DNA of 64,000 bases, taken from the NCBI GenBank assembly GCA_963713445.1, contig CAVQMB010000008.1, forward strand, positions 170,573 through 234,572, read 5' to 3'. Each line of letters starts with the position of its first letter. Position 1 is the first letter of the stretch. This stretch comes from CAVQMB01 sp963713445. GTDB taxonomy: Bacteria > Pseudomonadota > Gammaproteobacteria > Competibacterales > Competibacteraceae. Made by a program: the position numbers and the translations under genes. The notes beneath the pieces are model-generated. The model was not told the DNA's origin, ran no database searches, and worked only from the letters and a program-made list of their open reading frames with translations. Of the stretch, positions 54,771-63,732 are shown one piece after another.

Positions 54771-56786
54771 ATGCCAGCAACAGTGCCCCGCAGAATTCTG
54801 GTGACCAGCGCCCTTCCCTACGCTAACGGTCCGATCCATCTGGGCCACCTGGTCGAATACATTCAAACCGACATCTGGGTGCGCTTTCAGCGCCTGCGGG
54901 GTCACGACTGCACCTGGGTGTGGGCCGACGACGCCCACGGCACTCCGATCATGCTCCGGGCTCAGGCCGACGGCACCACCCCGCTGGAGCTGATCGAGCG
55001 TATGAAGGTGGTGCACGAACGCGACTTCAACGATTTCCTGCTCAGCTTCGATAACTTTTACACCACACACTCTACGGAAAATCGTTATTTCGCCGAACTC
55101 ATTTATACACGGTTGCGGGACGCCGGGCACATCAGCGTGCGCACCATCCGCCAGGCTTACGATGCCGAGGCCGGGCTGTTCCTTCCGGATCGATTCATCA
55201 AGGGCACGTGCCCGCGCTGCAAATCACCGGATCAGTATGGTGATTCCTGCGAGGTCTGTGGCGCCACTTACACACCGGCCGATCTCCTGGATCCGGTATC
55301 GGCGCTTTCCGGTAAACGGCCGATCGAACGCGAATCCGAACATTACTTCTTCAAACTGGGCGATTATGAGCCGATGCTCCGCGCCTGGACCCAGAGCGGA
55401 CAACTACAGCCAGCGATCGAACATAAACTGCGCGAGTGGTTCGATGCCGGTTTACAGGATTGGGATATATCGCGCGACGCCCCGTACTGGGGCTTCGAGA
55501 TCCCCGATGCCCCAGGCAAGTATTTCTATGTGTGGCTGGATGCACCAATCGGTTATATGGCTAGCCACAAGAACCTCTGCGAGCGGACTGGTGTCGATTT
55601 CGAGAGCTACTGGCGGCCGGATTCCGATGCGGAGCTGTACCATTTCATTGGTAAGGATATCGCTTATTTCCATACGCTATTCTGGCCCGCCATGCTACAC
55701 GGTGCCGGCTTCCGAAAACCAAGCGGCGTGTTTTGTCACGGGTTTCTGACCGTCAATGGCGCCAAGATGTCGAAGTCACGCGGCACCTTCATCCAGGCGC
55801 GGACTTATCTGGAACAGCTGCGGCCGGAGTATCTGCGCTATTACTTTGCGGCCAAGCTGGGTAGTGGTATCGACGATCTGGACCTCAACCTGAGCGATTT
55901 CCGCCAACGGGTCAACAGCGATCTCGTCGGCAAAGTGGTCAACATCGCCTCGCGGGCAGCCGGGTTCATCGGCAAGCAATTTGCCGGCCGGCTGGCATCG
56001 CAATTGGCCCAACCGGCACTGTTTCGCGACTTTGTCGCCGCCGGCGAGGCCATAGCCAATGCGTACGAAACCCGCGAGTATAGCCGCGCGATGCGTGACA
56101 TCATGGCTTTGGCAGACCACGCCAATCAGTACATCGACGAACACAAACCGTGGATACTCGCCCGCGACGAGCTGCGTCTGGCCGAGGTACAGGCGATCTG
56201 CACCCAGGGTCTGAATCTGTTCCGGGTGCTGATGATCTACCTAAAACCGGTGCTACCACAGGTAGCCGCCGACGCCGAAGCATTTCTCGCCATTGCTCCG
56301 CAGACCTGGGCTGATCGCACGGAGCCCCTGCTGAATCACACCATTAACCGGTTTAAGCCCTTACTGCAACGCATCGAGGAGAGCCACATCGCAGCAATGG
56401 TAGATACTGCGAGGACGCCGGCCAGCGATCCAGCGGACACCGCGGCCACTCTCGACAGCTCCCCCGTCAGCATCGATCGATTCCTGCAAATCGACCTTCG
56501 TGTGGCGCGTATCGCTGCTGCCGAGCCGGTAGCTGAAGCCGACAAGCTGGTGCAACTTACGCTCGATCTGGGTTCGTATGGCAGACGCAACGTGTACGCT
56601 GGCATTAAGTCGCACTATCGGGCCGAGGATCTGGTCGGACGGTTAACGGTAATGGTAGCCAATCTGGCGCCGCGCAAGATGCGTTTTGGCGTTTCCGAGG
56701 GCATGGTACTGGCTGCCAGTGGCGATGCGGGCGTGTTTCTACTGGCACCGGACAGCGGCGCCACCCCGGGCATGAGGGTCCGTTGA
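54771..56786 (+). CDS. metG: Methionyl-tRNA synthetase
   Basis: A 671-residue class I synthetase that charges tRNA-Met. The HIGH-like motif is HLGH (NGPIHLGHLVEY) and the KMSKS motif is in AKMSKSRGT. The zinc-binding insertion shows CPRCKSPDQYGDSCEVCG (four cysteines). The C-terminal about 110 residues form the tRNA-binding OB-fold domain of dimeric enzymes (IDRFLQIDLRVARI...). ATG at 54771. Divergent from mrp with 180 bases between; metG lies 36 bases before the convergent dnaQ. Confidence 0.97.
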   Translation: MPATVPRRILVTSALPYANGPIHLGHLVEYIQTDIWVRFQRLRGHDCTWVWADDAHGTPIMLRAQADGTTPLELIERMKVVHERDFNDFLLSFDNFYTTHSTENRYFAELIYTRLRDAGHISVRTIRQAYDAEAGLFLPDRFIKGTCPRCKSPDQYGDSCEVCGATYTPADLLDPVSALSGKRPIERESEHYFFKLGDYEPMLRAWTQSGQLQPAIEHKLREWFDAGLQDWDISRDAPYWGFEIPDAPGKYFYVWLDAPIGYMASHKNLCERTGVDFESYWRPDSDAELYHFIGKDIAYFHTLFWPAMLHGAGFRKPSGVFCHGFLTVNGAKMSKSRGTFIQARTYLEQLRPEYLRYYFAAKLGSGIDDLDLNLSDFRQRVNSDLVGKVVNIASRAAGFIGKQFAGRLASQLAQPALFRDFVAAGEAIANAYETREYSRAMRDIMALADHANQYIDEHKPWILARDELRLAEVQAICTQGLNLFRVLMIYLKPVLPQVAADAEAFLAIAPQTWADRTEPLLNHTINRFKPLLQRIEESHIAAMVDTARTPASDPADTAATLDSSPVSIDRFLQIDLRVARIAAAEPVAEADKLVQLTLDLGSYGRRNVYAGIKSHYRAEDLVGRLTVMVANLAPRKMRFGVSEGMVLAASGDAGVFLLAPDSGATPGMRVR

Positions 56787-56821
56787 CCATGACCGTGGCA
56801 GGGCTCACGGTTGCGCCGAAC

Positions 56822-57562
56822 TCAACCCTCGCCATCCAGTTGCTGCCACAGACACGGCTGCCCGCTATCCATCGCGAGACGATCAAGGTACCGGCGATGA
56901 GCGTCAAGCTCTGCGTCGCTGGCCGTGATAACCCGCAGCGGCGCCCGGGACCCCGGCCGCCGCTGCGGCTGCCCCAGTCCATCGGCCACTGGTCCCGCCG
57001 GCCCCGTGAATGGCGTACCGGCATCCAGGCTGAGCGCCACCTGACCACCGGTCATTGCCAGATAGACCCGCGTCAGCAGCGTAGCATCCAGTAGGGCACC
57101 GTGCAGTTCGCGCTGGCTGTTATCGATGTTGTAGCGGCGGCACAAGGCATCCAGCGAGTTGCGCTGGCCAGGGTGCAGTCGCCGTGCCATGACCAGCGTA
57201 TCCAACACCTCACAGAGACCGTTGATACGTTCCGCCTGACCCCACAGGTCCAGTTCGTGATCCAGGAATCCGACATCGAACGCCGCGTTGTGAATAATCA
57301 GCTCGGCACCTTTCACAAACCCGATGAATTGCTCGGCAATGTCGGCAAAGCGCGGTTTGTCAGTCAAAAACTCATTACTGATCCCATGCACTGCCTGAGC
57401 TTCGGCATCAATCTCCCGATCGGGCTGCAGATAAAAATGAATCTGCTCCCCGGTCAACCGGCGATCCCGGATTTCTACGCCACCGATTTCGATGATGCGG
57501 TGTCCGGCGGCCGGCTCCAGACCGGTAGTTTCGGTATCAAGCACGATTTGGCGATCGGCCAT
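56822..57562 (-). CDS. dnaQ: DNA polymerase III epsilon subunit (proofreading exonuclease)
   Basis: A 246-residue DEDDh 3'-5' exonuclease, similar in length to E. coli DnaQ (243). The metal-binding motif LDTETTGLEPAAGHRIIEIGGV carries the first Asp and Glu; IIHNAAFDVGFLDHEL gives the second Asp, and ELHGALLDATLL the His and Asp. The C-terminal tail after about residue 185 is the alpha-subunit binding part. The ATG at 57562 has GGAGAGCAACC upstream; an open frame runs to 57787 but is not part of the protein. RNase H (rnhA), often beside dnaQ, is not present. Confidence 0.94.
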   Translation of the reverse strand: MADRQIVLDTETTGLEPAAGHRIIEIGGVEIRDRRLTGEQIHFYLQPDREIDAEAQAVHGISNEFLTDKPRFADIAEQFIGFVKGAELIIHNAAFDVGFLDHELDLWGQAERINGLCEVLDTLVMARRLHPGQRNSLDALCRRYNIDNSQRELHGALLDATLLTRVYLAMTGGQVALSLDAGTPFTGPAGPVADGLGQPQRRPGSRAPLRVITASDAELDAHRRYLDRLAMDSGQPCLWQQLDGEG

Positions 57563-57674
57563 GGTTGCTCTCCAGCGGCGGCGGTAGGCGAGTGGCCGCC
57601 GGTCACGTAAACTAATCAATTTACCCTGAACGGCCCAGCAGGCCGTGCAACGATGCACTAGGAGGCACTTTACC

Positions 57675-58457
57675 ATGGGATTTCTCGCCGGCAAGCGCGC
57701 CCTGATCGTCGGCCTGGCCAGCAATCGTTCCATCGCCTGGGGCGTCGCCAAAGCGATGCAGCGCGAAGGCGCCGAACTGGCCTTCACTTATCAGAACGAG
57801 AAGCTGCGCTCCCGGGTCGAGTCGATGGCTGCGGAGTGCGGTAGCCACCTCACTATGCCGTGCGATGTCGCTGACGATGCCGAAATCGAGTCGGCCTTCG
57901 AGAAGCTGGCAGAACACTGGGACGGTCTGGACATCATCGTGCATTCGGTTGCCTATGCGCCACGCGAAGCGCTCGAGGGCAGCTATCTGGACAGTGTCGA
58001 CCGCGAGCGCTTTCGCATCGCCCACGACATCAGTGCATACAGTTTCGCAGCGCTCGCGCGCGCTGGTCATGCACTGATGCAGGGCCGCCAAGGCGCGCTT
58101 CTGACGATGACCTATTTAGGCTCGGTGCGCACTGTGCCGCACTACAACGTCATGGGTGTCGCCAAGGCCAGCCTGGAGGCCAACGTGCGCTACCTGGCCC
58201 AGTCCCTGGGCCCGGAGGGAATTCGGGTCAATGCGATCTCGGCGGGACCGATCCGGACCCTGGCAGCATCCGGCATCAGCGGCTTTCGGAGAATGCTGGA
58301 GGCGTTCGAAAAGAGTGCCCCCTTGCGCCGCACTATCACCATCGAAGAAGTCGGTAACGTCGGGGCATTTCTGTGCTCGGATCTAGCATCCGGCATAACC
58401 GGCGAAATCAGCCATGTCGACGGTGGTTTCAATACCGTCGCCATGGCCGATTTTTAA
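57675..58457 (+). CDS. fabI: Enoyl-ACP reductase (NADH)
   Basis: A 260-residue FabI, the short-chain dehydrogenase-type enoyl reductase that finishes each fatty acid elongation cycle. The N-terminal GKRALIVGLASNRSIAWGVAKAM carries the NAD site; the Tyr-x6-Lys catalytic block is in LTMTYLGSVRTVPHYNVMGVAKASLEAN. ISGFRRMLEAFEKSAPLRR forms the substrate loop. The ATG at 57675 has AGGAGGC seven bases upstream. It is convergent with ppiD, stop to stop with only 7 bases between. Confidence 0.96.
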   Translation: MGFLAGKRALIVGLASNRSIAWGVAKAMQREGAELAFTYQNEKLRSRVESMAAECGSHLTMPCDVADDAEIESAFEKLAEHWDGLDIIVHSVAYAPREALEGSYLDSVDRERFRIAHDISAYSFAALARAGHALMQGRQGALLTMTYLGSVRTVPHYNVMGVAKASLEANVRYLAQSLGPEGIRVNAISAGPIRTLAASGISGFRRMLEAFEKSAPLRRTITIEEVGNVGAFLCSDLASGITGEISHVDGGFNTVAMADF

Positions 58458-58464
58458 CCACTCA

Positions 58465-60381
58465 CTACTGGAGTTGCGCCTTGTTGACCTTCACTGAAGC
58501 CTGCTGCCGCTGACTGAACACGAAGCTCCGGAACTGCTGGTTGCCGATCTGGGTAACCAGCTGTTGCCGCAACTGCTTTCGCTGCTTGGCGTCCAGCGCG
58601 TCGAGTTTACCCGGCACCACTTCGCTGACAGCGATCAGCGCCTCGTCTCCATTTCCGAGGGTGGCCTTGCCGTATACCGCACCGTGCTTACCCTGCGGCT
58701 CAGGTAATTTGAACGCATTAGTAAGCACCGCCTGCTCCACCTTGCGATCGTTGCGGCCCACCAGACCCGCTTGCTCCAGCTTGGCATCATGCGCTTTGGC
58801 CAGTGCCGCGAGCGACGTTCCGCCCGCACGCGCCTGCTTGATCAACTTGTCCAGATCCGACTGCAGAGCGTGACGCGCCCGGTCAGTCGTCAGCTGCGCT
58901 ACCACCTGGTCGCGCGCCTTGGCGAAAGGTAGCGGAGCCGCTGGCTTATGGTCAGCCAGATGAATCACGATGACATGGTCGGGCGCCACCTGCAGCGCCT
59001 GACTGTTCTGCCGGTCCTTTAGTACCGCGCTGCTGAAGGCGGTCTTAAGTACCTTCGGGTATTGCGCAATCCCTTTGGCATGGCTTCCCTTACGGCTGAT
59101 CCAGCCGGTTTGCTGAATCTTGAGATCCAGGGCTTTAGCAGCCCGCTGCAGGCTATCCGGATGCTCGAAGGTCAAATTGGCCAGTTTTTCCGAGGCATCA
59201 TAGAACTCCGGCCGAGCCTTGCGTTGACGCAGCTCGTGCTCGAGGTCGGAGCGCACCTTGGCGAAAGGTGATACGTGCTTGGGCACGATACCGTCCAGCC
59301 GGATAATCTGGAATCCGTACGACGTTTTCACCGGCGCGCTGATATCACCCTTCTTGGCCAGAGCGAACAACGCCTTCTCGAACGCCGGATCGGTCGTACC
59401 CCCACTCACCAGACCCAGATCGCCGCCTTCGACTCCCGCCTCTTTGGCACTCGCCTTGACCTCCTCCGAGAACGTCTTGCTACCTGCATGGATCTGTTGG
59501 TAGATCGCTTCCGCCCGCTTCCTGGCCTTGGCAACAGCTTCCTTTGAGGCGCCTGTGGGCGTCTTTACCAAAATATACGATGCCCGGCGCTGCTCCGGCT
59601 GGGTATATTGATCCAACCGTTGCTGGTAAGCCGCCTTGAGCTGTGCTTCGGTGACTTTCACCTTCGCCGTAAGGGCCTGCAGGTCCAGTTGCAGATACTG
59701 CAGCTTGACCTGCTCGGGGCTCTTGTACTGATCCTTGTGCTTGTCGTAATACTGCCGAATCTCCTGATCGGTCAGTTTGACCTGCTTCTTGTAGTGCGCC
59801 AGCGGCAGCACCAGATAGCTCAATCGACGCTGCTGGCCTTGCAGCGCCACATAGTGCTTGAGGTCACTATCGGTCACGAACGCGGTACCCGCAAGTCCCT
59901 GCTGCAACTGATCGGTCACCAGGGATTGCCGCATTTTCTGCTCGAACGATACCGGTCGATAACCCTGCTGCTCCAGCACACGCTGATATTGCGCGGCGTT
60001 GAAATGCCCGTTCTTCTGAAACGCATTCATATGCTCGATCGCCGCTCGCAGCTGCTGGTTGCCAACCCTCAGTCCGGCATTTTCGCTGGCCTGCTCGAGC
60101 ACCGACTGGTTCACCAATTGCTGCAACACCCGCTCTTTGAGCCGTTTCGTATCGAGGCTTGATGTGTCGCCCAGGATGGCGCTGAGGCGAGCCATTTGTT
60201 GCTGGTATGCCTGCTGAAACTGCTGCTGGCTGACAGACTTACCATTCACTTCCGCCACATCGGGAATCGAGCCTCCGCCAAAATACGCGTTGATGCCCCA
60301 TAGTGCGAAAGGAATGCAAAGCAATGTCAGAATGGTATAGGCGATCCAACCGGTGGCCTTGTCTCTGATGGCTTGTAGCAT
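58465..60381 (-). CDS. ppiD: PpiD-like periplasmic chaperone/peptidyl-prolyl isomerase
   Basis: A 638-residue SurA-like folding factor, membrane-anchored near the N terminus (WIAYTILTLLCIPFALWGINAYF) and facing the periplasm. A SurA N-terminal domain follows, then a parvulin domain around residues 240-350 (RASYILVKTP... to TSYGFQIIRLDGIVP); E. coli PpiD has 623 residues. In E. coli PpiD associates with SecYEG and helps exported proteins fold. The ATG at 60381 is chosen; a longer open frame to 60429 would run through the tRNA terminator, so it is unlikely. Position after hupB, with tRNA genes between, matches the gammaproteobacterial clpX-lon-hupB-ppiD order. Confidence 0.95.
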   Translation of the reverse strand: MLQAIRDKATGWIAYTILTLLCIPFALWGINAYFGGGSIPDVAEVNGKSVSQQQFQQAYQQQMARLSAILGDTSSLDTKRLKERVLQQLVNQSVLEQASENAGLRVGNQQLRAAIEHMNAFQKNGHFNAAQYQRVLEQQGYRPVSFEQKMRQSLVTDQLQQGLAGTAFVTDSDLKHYVALQGQQRRLSYLVLPLAHYKKQVKLTDQEIRQYYDKHKDQYKSPEQVKLQYLQLDLQALTAKVKVTEAQLKAAYQQRLDQYTQPEQRRASYILVKTPTGASKEAVAKARKRAEAIYQQIHAGSKTFSEEVKASAKEAGVEGGDLGLVSGGTTDPAFEKALFALAKKGDISAPVKTSYGFQIIRLDGIVPKHVSPFAKVRSDLEHELRQRKARPEFYDASEKLANLTFEHPDSLQRAAKALDLKIQQTGWISRKGSHAKGIAQYPKVLKTAFSSAVLKDRQNSQALQVAPDHVIVIHLADHKPAAPLPFAKARDQVVAQLTTDRARHALQSDLDKLIKQARAGGTSLAALAKAHDAKLEQAGLVGRNDRKVEQAVLTNAFKLPEPQGKHGAVYGKATLGNGDEALIAVSEVVPGKLDALDAKQRKQLRQQLVTQIGNQQFRSFVFSQRQQASVKVNKAQLQ

Positions 60382-60408
60382 CGCTTCTAAGTCTAATCTG
60401 CTGATATG

Positions 60409-60434
60409 AAAAAGGGTGTCTGCCGACACCCTTT
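60409..60434 (-). terminator. Rho-independent terminator of the hupB-tRNA transcript
   Basis: On the minus strand, AAAGGGTGTC pairs perfectly with GACACCCTTT around a GGCA loop, followed by further T residues. It lies 9 bases after the end of the second tRNA-Asp and just 28 bases before the ppiD start, so it should stop the tRNA transcript. Confidence 0.88.
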
Positions 60435-60442
60435 AACCCAAT

Positions 60443-60519
60443 TGGCGGAGCGGACGGGACTCGAACCCGCGACCCCCGGCGTGACAGGCCGGTATTCTAA
60501 CCAGCTGAACTACCGCTCC
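60443..60519 (-). tRNA. tRNA-Asp (GTC), copy 2
   Basis: A 77-base tRNA with encoded CCA end. Acceptor arms GGAGCGG and CCGCTCC pair; the anticodon loop reads CTGTCAC with anticodon GTC, so it is an Asp tRNA. The T arm has GGTTCGAGTCC. Sequence is identical to the other copy at 60579-60655. Last gene before the terminator. Confidence 0.97.
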
Positions 60520-60578
60520 CAACTTTTCAACCGAAACCAGTGAATCTCGCCCGCTGTCGGCAGCAGGCTGACATCGAT

Positions 60579-60655
60579 TGGCGGAGCGGACGGGACTCGA
60601 ACCCGCGACCCCCGGCGTGACAGGCCGGTATTCTAACCAGCTGAACTACCGCTCC
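60579..60655 (-). tRNA. tRNA-Asp (GTC), copy 1
   Basis: A 77-base tRNA with encoded CCA, identical to the copy at 60443-60519 and 59 bases upstream of it in transcription. Anticodon GTC, acceptor GGAGCGG/CCGCTCC, T arm GGTTCGAGTCC. Together with tRNA-Val it forms a minus-strand tRNA cluster after hupB. Confidence 0.97.
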
Positions 60656-60670
60656 GCGATGTAACCGGTT

Positions 60671-60746
60671 TGGTGGGTGCTGAGGGACTTGAACCCCCGA
60701 CCCTCGCCTTGTAAGGGCGATGCTCTCCCAACTGAGCTAAGCACCC
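60671..60746 (-). tRNA. tRNA-Val (TAC)
   Basis: A 76-base tRNA with encoded CCA. Acceptor arm GGGTGCT with AGCACCC; anticodon loop CTTACAA gives TAC, reading Val codons. T arm GGTTCAAGTCC. It lies 14 bases after the hupB stop and 15 bases before the first tRNA-Asp, so it may be co-transcribed with hupB. Confidence 0.97.
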
Positions 60747-60760
60747 CCGCAACGAGGGCG

Positions 60761-61033
60761 CTACTTTACCGCATCCTTGAGGCCTTTACCAGCCCTGAAA
60801 GCAGGAACCTTGCTGGCTTTGATCTTGATCGTCTTGCCGGTACGCGGATCGCGCCCGTTGCGGGCTGCACGCTTGCGCACGGTAAAGGTGCCGAAACCAA
60901 TCAGCGTCACATCACTACCCTCTTTGAGGGCGCCACCGATGGAATCCAGTGTTGCTTCCACCGCCCGGGAAGCCGCTGCCTTCGAAATATCGGCCGATTC
61001 GGCCACCGCTGCAATCAAGTCGCTCTTATTCAT
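60761..61033 (-). CDS. hupB: DNA-binding protein HU-beta
   Basis: A 90-residue HU protein. It opens with NKSDLIAAVAESADISKAAASRAVEATLDSI and includes GFGTFTVRKRAARNGRDPRTGK, the arm that inserts into DNA, followed by ASKVPAFRAGKGLKDAV. HU bends and compacts DNA and supports replication, repair and gene control. The position after lon is typical of gammaproteobacterial hupB. It lies 142 bases after lon, with tRNA-Val 14 bases downstream. Confidence 0.97.
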   Translation of the reverse strand: MNKSDLIAAVAESADISKAAASRAVEATLDSIGGALKEGSDVTLIGFGTFTVRKRAARNGRDPRTGKTIKIKASKVPAFRAGKGLKDAVK

Positions 61034-61175
61034 TTAACTTATCCCTATATCTCGATTATCTGCAAGTCGGGGGAAGGTTGTCTTAATCACGAGTGCAACA
61101 CCTTCCGAGGATTATCATAGGACGATATTTTGCGGCTTACAAACCGGTTCACTATATTCGTTGTCATCATTGTTG

Positions 61176-63611
61176 TCAGTGCGCAACAACATTGTCACGC
61201 GACCGTCGCGTCCGGGTACCACGTTTACCGGGTGGCTCCGGCATGGGCGGCTCGTCGGCACTTACAGGTGCCGGCATCCGCTGCAATGCGATCTGCAGCA
61301 CCTCATCGATCCAGCGCACCGGTCGAATATCCAGTTTGCTGAGGATATTCTTCGGAATATCTGCCAGATCCTTGCGGTTTTCCTCAGGAATTACAACGAT
61401 TTCAAGGTTGCCGCGATGGGCCGCCAACAGCTTCTCCTTCAGTCCACCTATCGGCAGCACCTGGCCGCGCAGTGTTATCTCACCCGTCATCGCCACATTG
61501 GCGTGCACCGGAATCCGGGTCAGTGCCGAGATCAACGCCGTACACATGCCGATACCGGCGCTGGGTCCATCCTTTGGCGTGGCACCTTCCGGCACATGGA
61601 TATGAAAGTCATTGTGCTGATGGAACTCGGGATCGATGCCCAGCGACTCCACCCGGCTTCGCACCACCGTGAGCGCCGCCTGAATGGATTCCTGCATGAC
61701 GTCCCCAAGCTGGCCGGTGTGAATCAGCCGGCCCTTACCCGGCACCAGCGCCGCCTCGATCGTCAGCAGTTCACCACCCACCTCGGTCCACGCCAGTCCG
61801 GTGACCTGGCCGACTTGGTCTTCCTCTTCGGCCAGACCGTAGCGGAACCGCCTTACGCCCAGGTACTTGTCCAGATTCTTGAGCGTAATGGCGGTTCTCT
61901 GGTCCTTGGGTTTGAGCGTGACCTGCTTCACCACCTTGCGGCAGATCTTGGCAATCTCACGCTCCAGCCCGCGAACTCCTGCTTCCCGGGTGTAATAGCG
62001 GATGATGCCGCGCAGCGCGGCTTCCTTGAATTCGATTTCGTCCAGCTTCAGGCCATTGGCCTTGATCTGCTTGGACACCAGATACCGCTGGGCAATGTTG
62101 AGTTTCTCGTCCTCAGTGTAGCCGGGCAGCCGGATCACCTCCATGCGATCCAGCAGCGGACCCGGGATGTTCATGGAATTGGCGGTCGCCACAAACATCA
62201 CGTGCGACAAGTCGAAGTCCACTTCCAGGTAGTGATCGCTGAACGTGTGATTCTGCTCCGGATCGAGGACCTCGAGCAGCGCTGAGCTGGGATCGCCCCG
62301 GAAGTCCATCGACATTTTGTCGATTTCATCCAGCAGGAATAGAGGGTTACGCGAACCCACCTTGGTCAGGTTCTGAACAATCTTACCCGGCAGTGAGCCA
62401 ATATAGGTACGGCGGTGGCCCCGGATTTCGGCCTCGTCCCGGACCCCGCCCAACGACATGCGGGTAAATTTGCGGTTGGTGGCGTGGGCTATCGAGCGTC
62501 CCAGCGACGTCTTGCCCACGCCGGGCGGCCCGACCAGGCATAAAATCGGCCCCTTCAGTCTGCGCGCCCGCTGCTGCACCGCCAGATATTCGAGAATGCG
62601 TTCCTTGACTGATTCCAGCCCGTAGTGATCCGCTTCCAGTATGCGCTCCGCCTCGGCCAGATCATGGCGGATGCGGGACTGTTTCTTCCACGGCATGCCC
62701 AGCAGCCAGTCCAGGTAGTTCCTCACCACCGTCGCTTCAGCCGACATTGGCGACATCATCTTCAGCTTGTTGAACTCGGCCGTCGCCTTGGCTTTGGCAT
62801 CCTTGGACATCCCCGCGCTTTCGATCCGCTTGCCCAAGTCTTCCAGTTCGTTGGGAGCATCCTCGAGGTCACCCAGTTCTTTCTGAATGGCCTTCATCTG
62901 TTCGTTCAGATAATACTCGCGCTGGCTTTTCTCCATCTGCTGCTTCACGCGGTTGCGGATCCGTTTTTCGACCTGCAACACATCGTTCTCGCCCTGGATG
63001 ACCTGCAGCAGGTACTCAAGCCGCTCATGCACTTCCGTGATCTCGAGGATCTTCTGTTTTTCATCCAGCTTCATGCCCATATGGGCCGCCACGGTATCAG
63101 CCAGACGACTGGGATCCTCGATCCCGGACAGCGAGCTCAACACCTCTCCGGGAATTTTCTTGTTGAGTTTGACGTACTGTTCGAACACGTTGAGTACTGA
63201 CCGCATCAGCACCTCGGCTTCCCGGTCAGACTCGTTGGCACCGTGCTCAAGCGGCGTGAGCTGTGCCACGAAGCAACGGTCATTTTGGTCCAGCGCATCG
63301 ATACGGGCCCGAAAACTGCCTTCCACCAGCACTTTAACCGTACCATCCGGTAACTTCAGCAACTGCAGAATGTTGGAAACCGTGCCGATCTGGTGCAAAT
63401 CGTCCTGCTCAGGATCGTCCACATCAGCGCTCTTTTGAGCCACCAGCAGAATCGTCTTGCCTTTCTCCATGGCAATATCGAGCGCCTGTATGGATTTCTC
63501 CCGACCCACGAACAGTGGAATCACCATGTGCGGATACACCACCACATCGCGCAACGGCAACACCGGCAGCGGCGATTCACTGGAACTGGCGGGAGGGGTC
63601 TTGGATTCCAT
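61176..63611 (-). CDS. lon: ATP-dependent protease Lon
   Basis: An 811-residue Lon serine protease (E. coli 784). Lon-N domain (PVLPLRDVVVYPHMVIPLFVGREKS) is followed by the AAA+ core (LVGPPGVGKTSLGRSIA; sensor region FLLDEIDKMS) and the proteolytic domain with the catalytic Ser in PKDGPSAGIGMC and Lys in GGLKEKLLAAHRG. Lon degrades misfolded and regulatory proteins. Starts at ATG 63611, following clpX by 121 bases that contain a strong hairpin. No clear heat-shock (sigma-32) promoter was found in that gap. Confidence 0.97.
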   Translation of the reverse strand: MESKTPPASSSESPLPVLPLRDVVVYPHMVIPLFVGREKSIQALDIAMEKGKTILLVAQKSADVDDPEQDDLHQIGTVSNILQLLKLPDGTVKVLVEGSFRARIDALDQNDRCFVAQLTPLEHGANESDREAEVLMRSVLNVFEQYVKLNKKIPGEVLSSLSGIEDPSRLADTVAAHMGMKLDEKQKILEITEVHERLEYLLQVIQGENDVLQVEKRIRNRVKQQMEKSQREYYLNEQMKAIQKELGDLEDAPNELEDLGKRIESAGMSKDAKAKATAEFNKLKMMSPMSAEATVVRNYLDWLLGMPWKKQSRIRHDLAEAERILEADHYGLESVKERILEYLAVQQRARRLKGPILCLVGPPGVGKTSLGRSIAHATNRKFTRMSLGGVRDEAEIRGHRRTYIGSLPGKIVQNLTKVGSRNPLFLLDEIDKMSMDFRGDPSSALLEVLDPEQNHTFSDHYLEVDFDLSHVMFVATANSMNIPGPLLDRMEVIRLPGYTEDEKLNIAQRYLVSKQIKANGLKLDEIEFKEAALRGIIRYYTREAGVRGLEREIAKICRKVVKQVTLKPKDQRTAITLKNLDKYLGVRRFRYGLAEEEDQVGQVTGLAWTEVGGELLTIEAALVPGKGRLIHTGQLGDVMQESIQAALTVVRSRVESLGIDPEFHQHNDFHIHVPEGATPKDGPSAGIGMCTALISALTRIPVHANVAMTGEITLRGQVLPIGGLKEKLLAAHRGNLEIVVIPEENRKDLADIPKNILSKLDIRPVRWIDEVLQIALQRMPAPVSADEPPMPEPPGKRGTRTRRSRDNVVAH

Positions 63612-63638
63612 AGTATTTCCTCACTGCTGACAAGCACT

Positions 63639-63668
63639 GCGCCGGGCGTCGCGAACGACACCCGGCGC
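63639..63668 (-). terminator. Hairpin between clpX and lon
   Basis: A 12-bp stem with one G-U type pair (GCGCCGGGTGTC with GACGCCCGGCGC) and a 6-base loop, between the clpX stop and the lon start. No T run follows it, so it could be a weak terminator that lets part of the clpX transcript through, or a structure in the lon leader. Confidence 0.4.
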
Positions 63669-63732
63669 TGATACCAAAATCGAGTTGCTGCGGCGCCTCA
63701 CCAGCGCCGCGCGACGAAACGCGTAGCGGCAC

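Noticed and set aside
61161..62285. 374-codon plus-strand frame inside lon
   Set aside because: Antisense to conserved Lon blocks; its composition is just the complement of lon codons.
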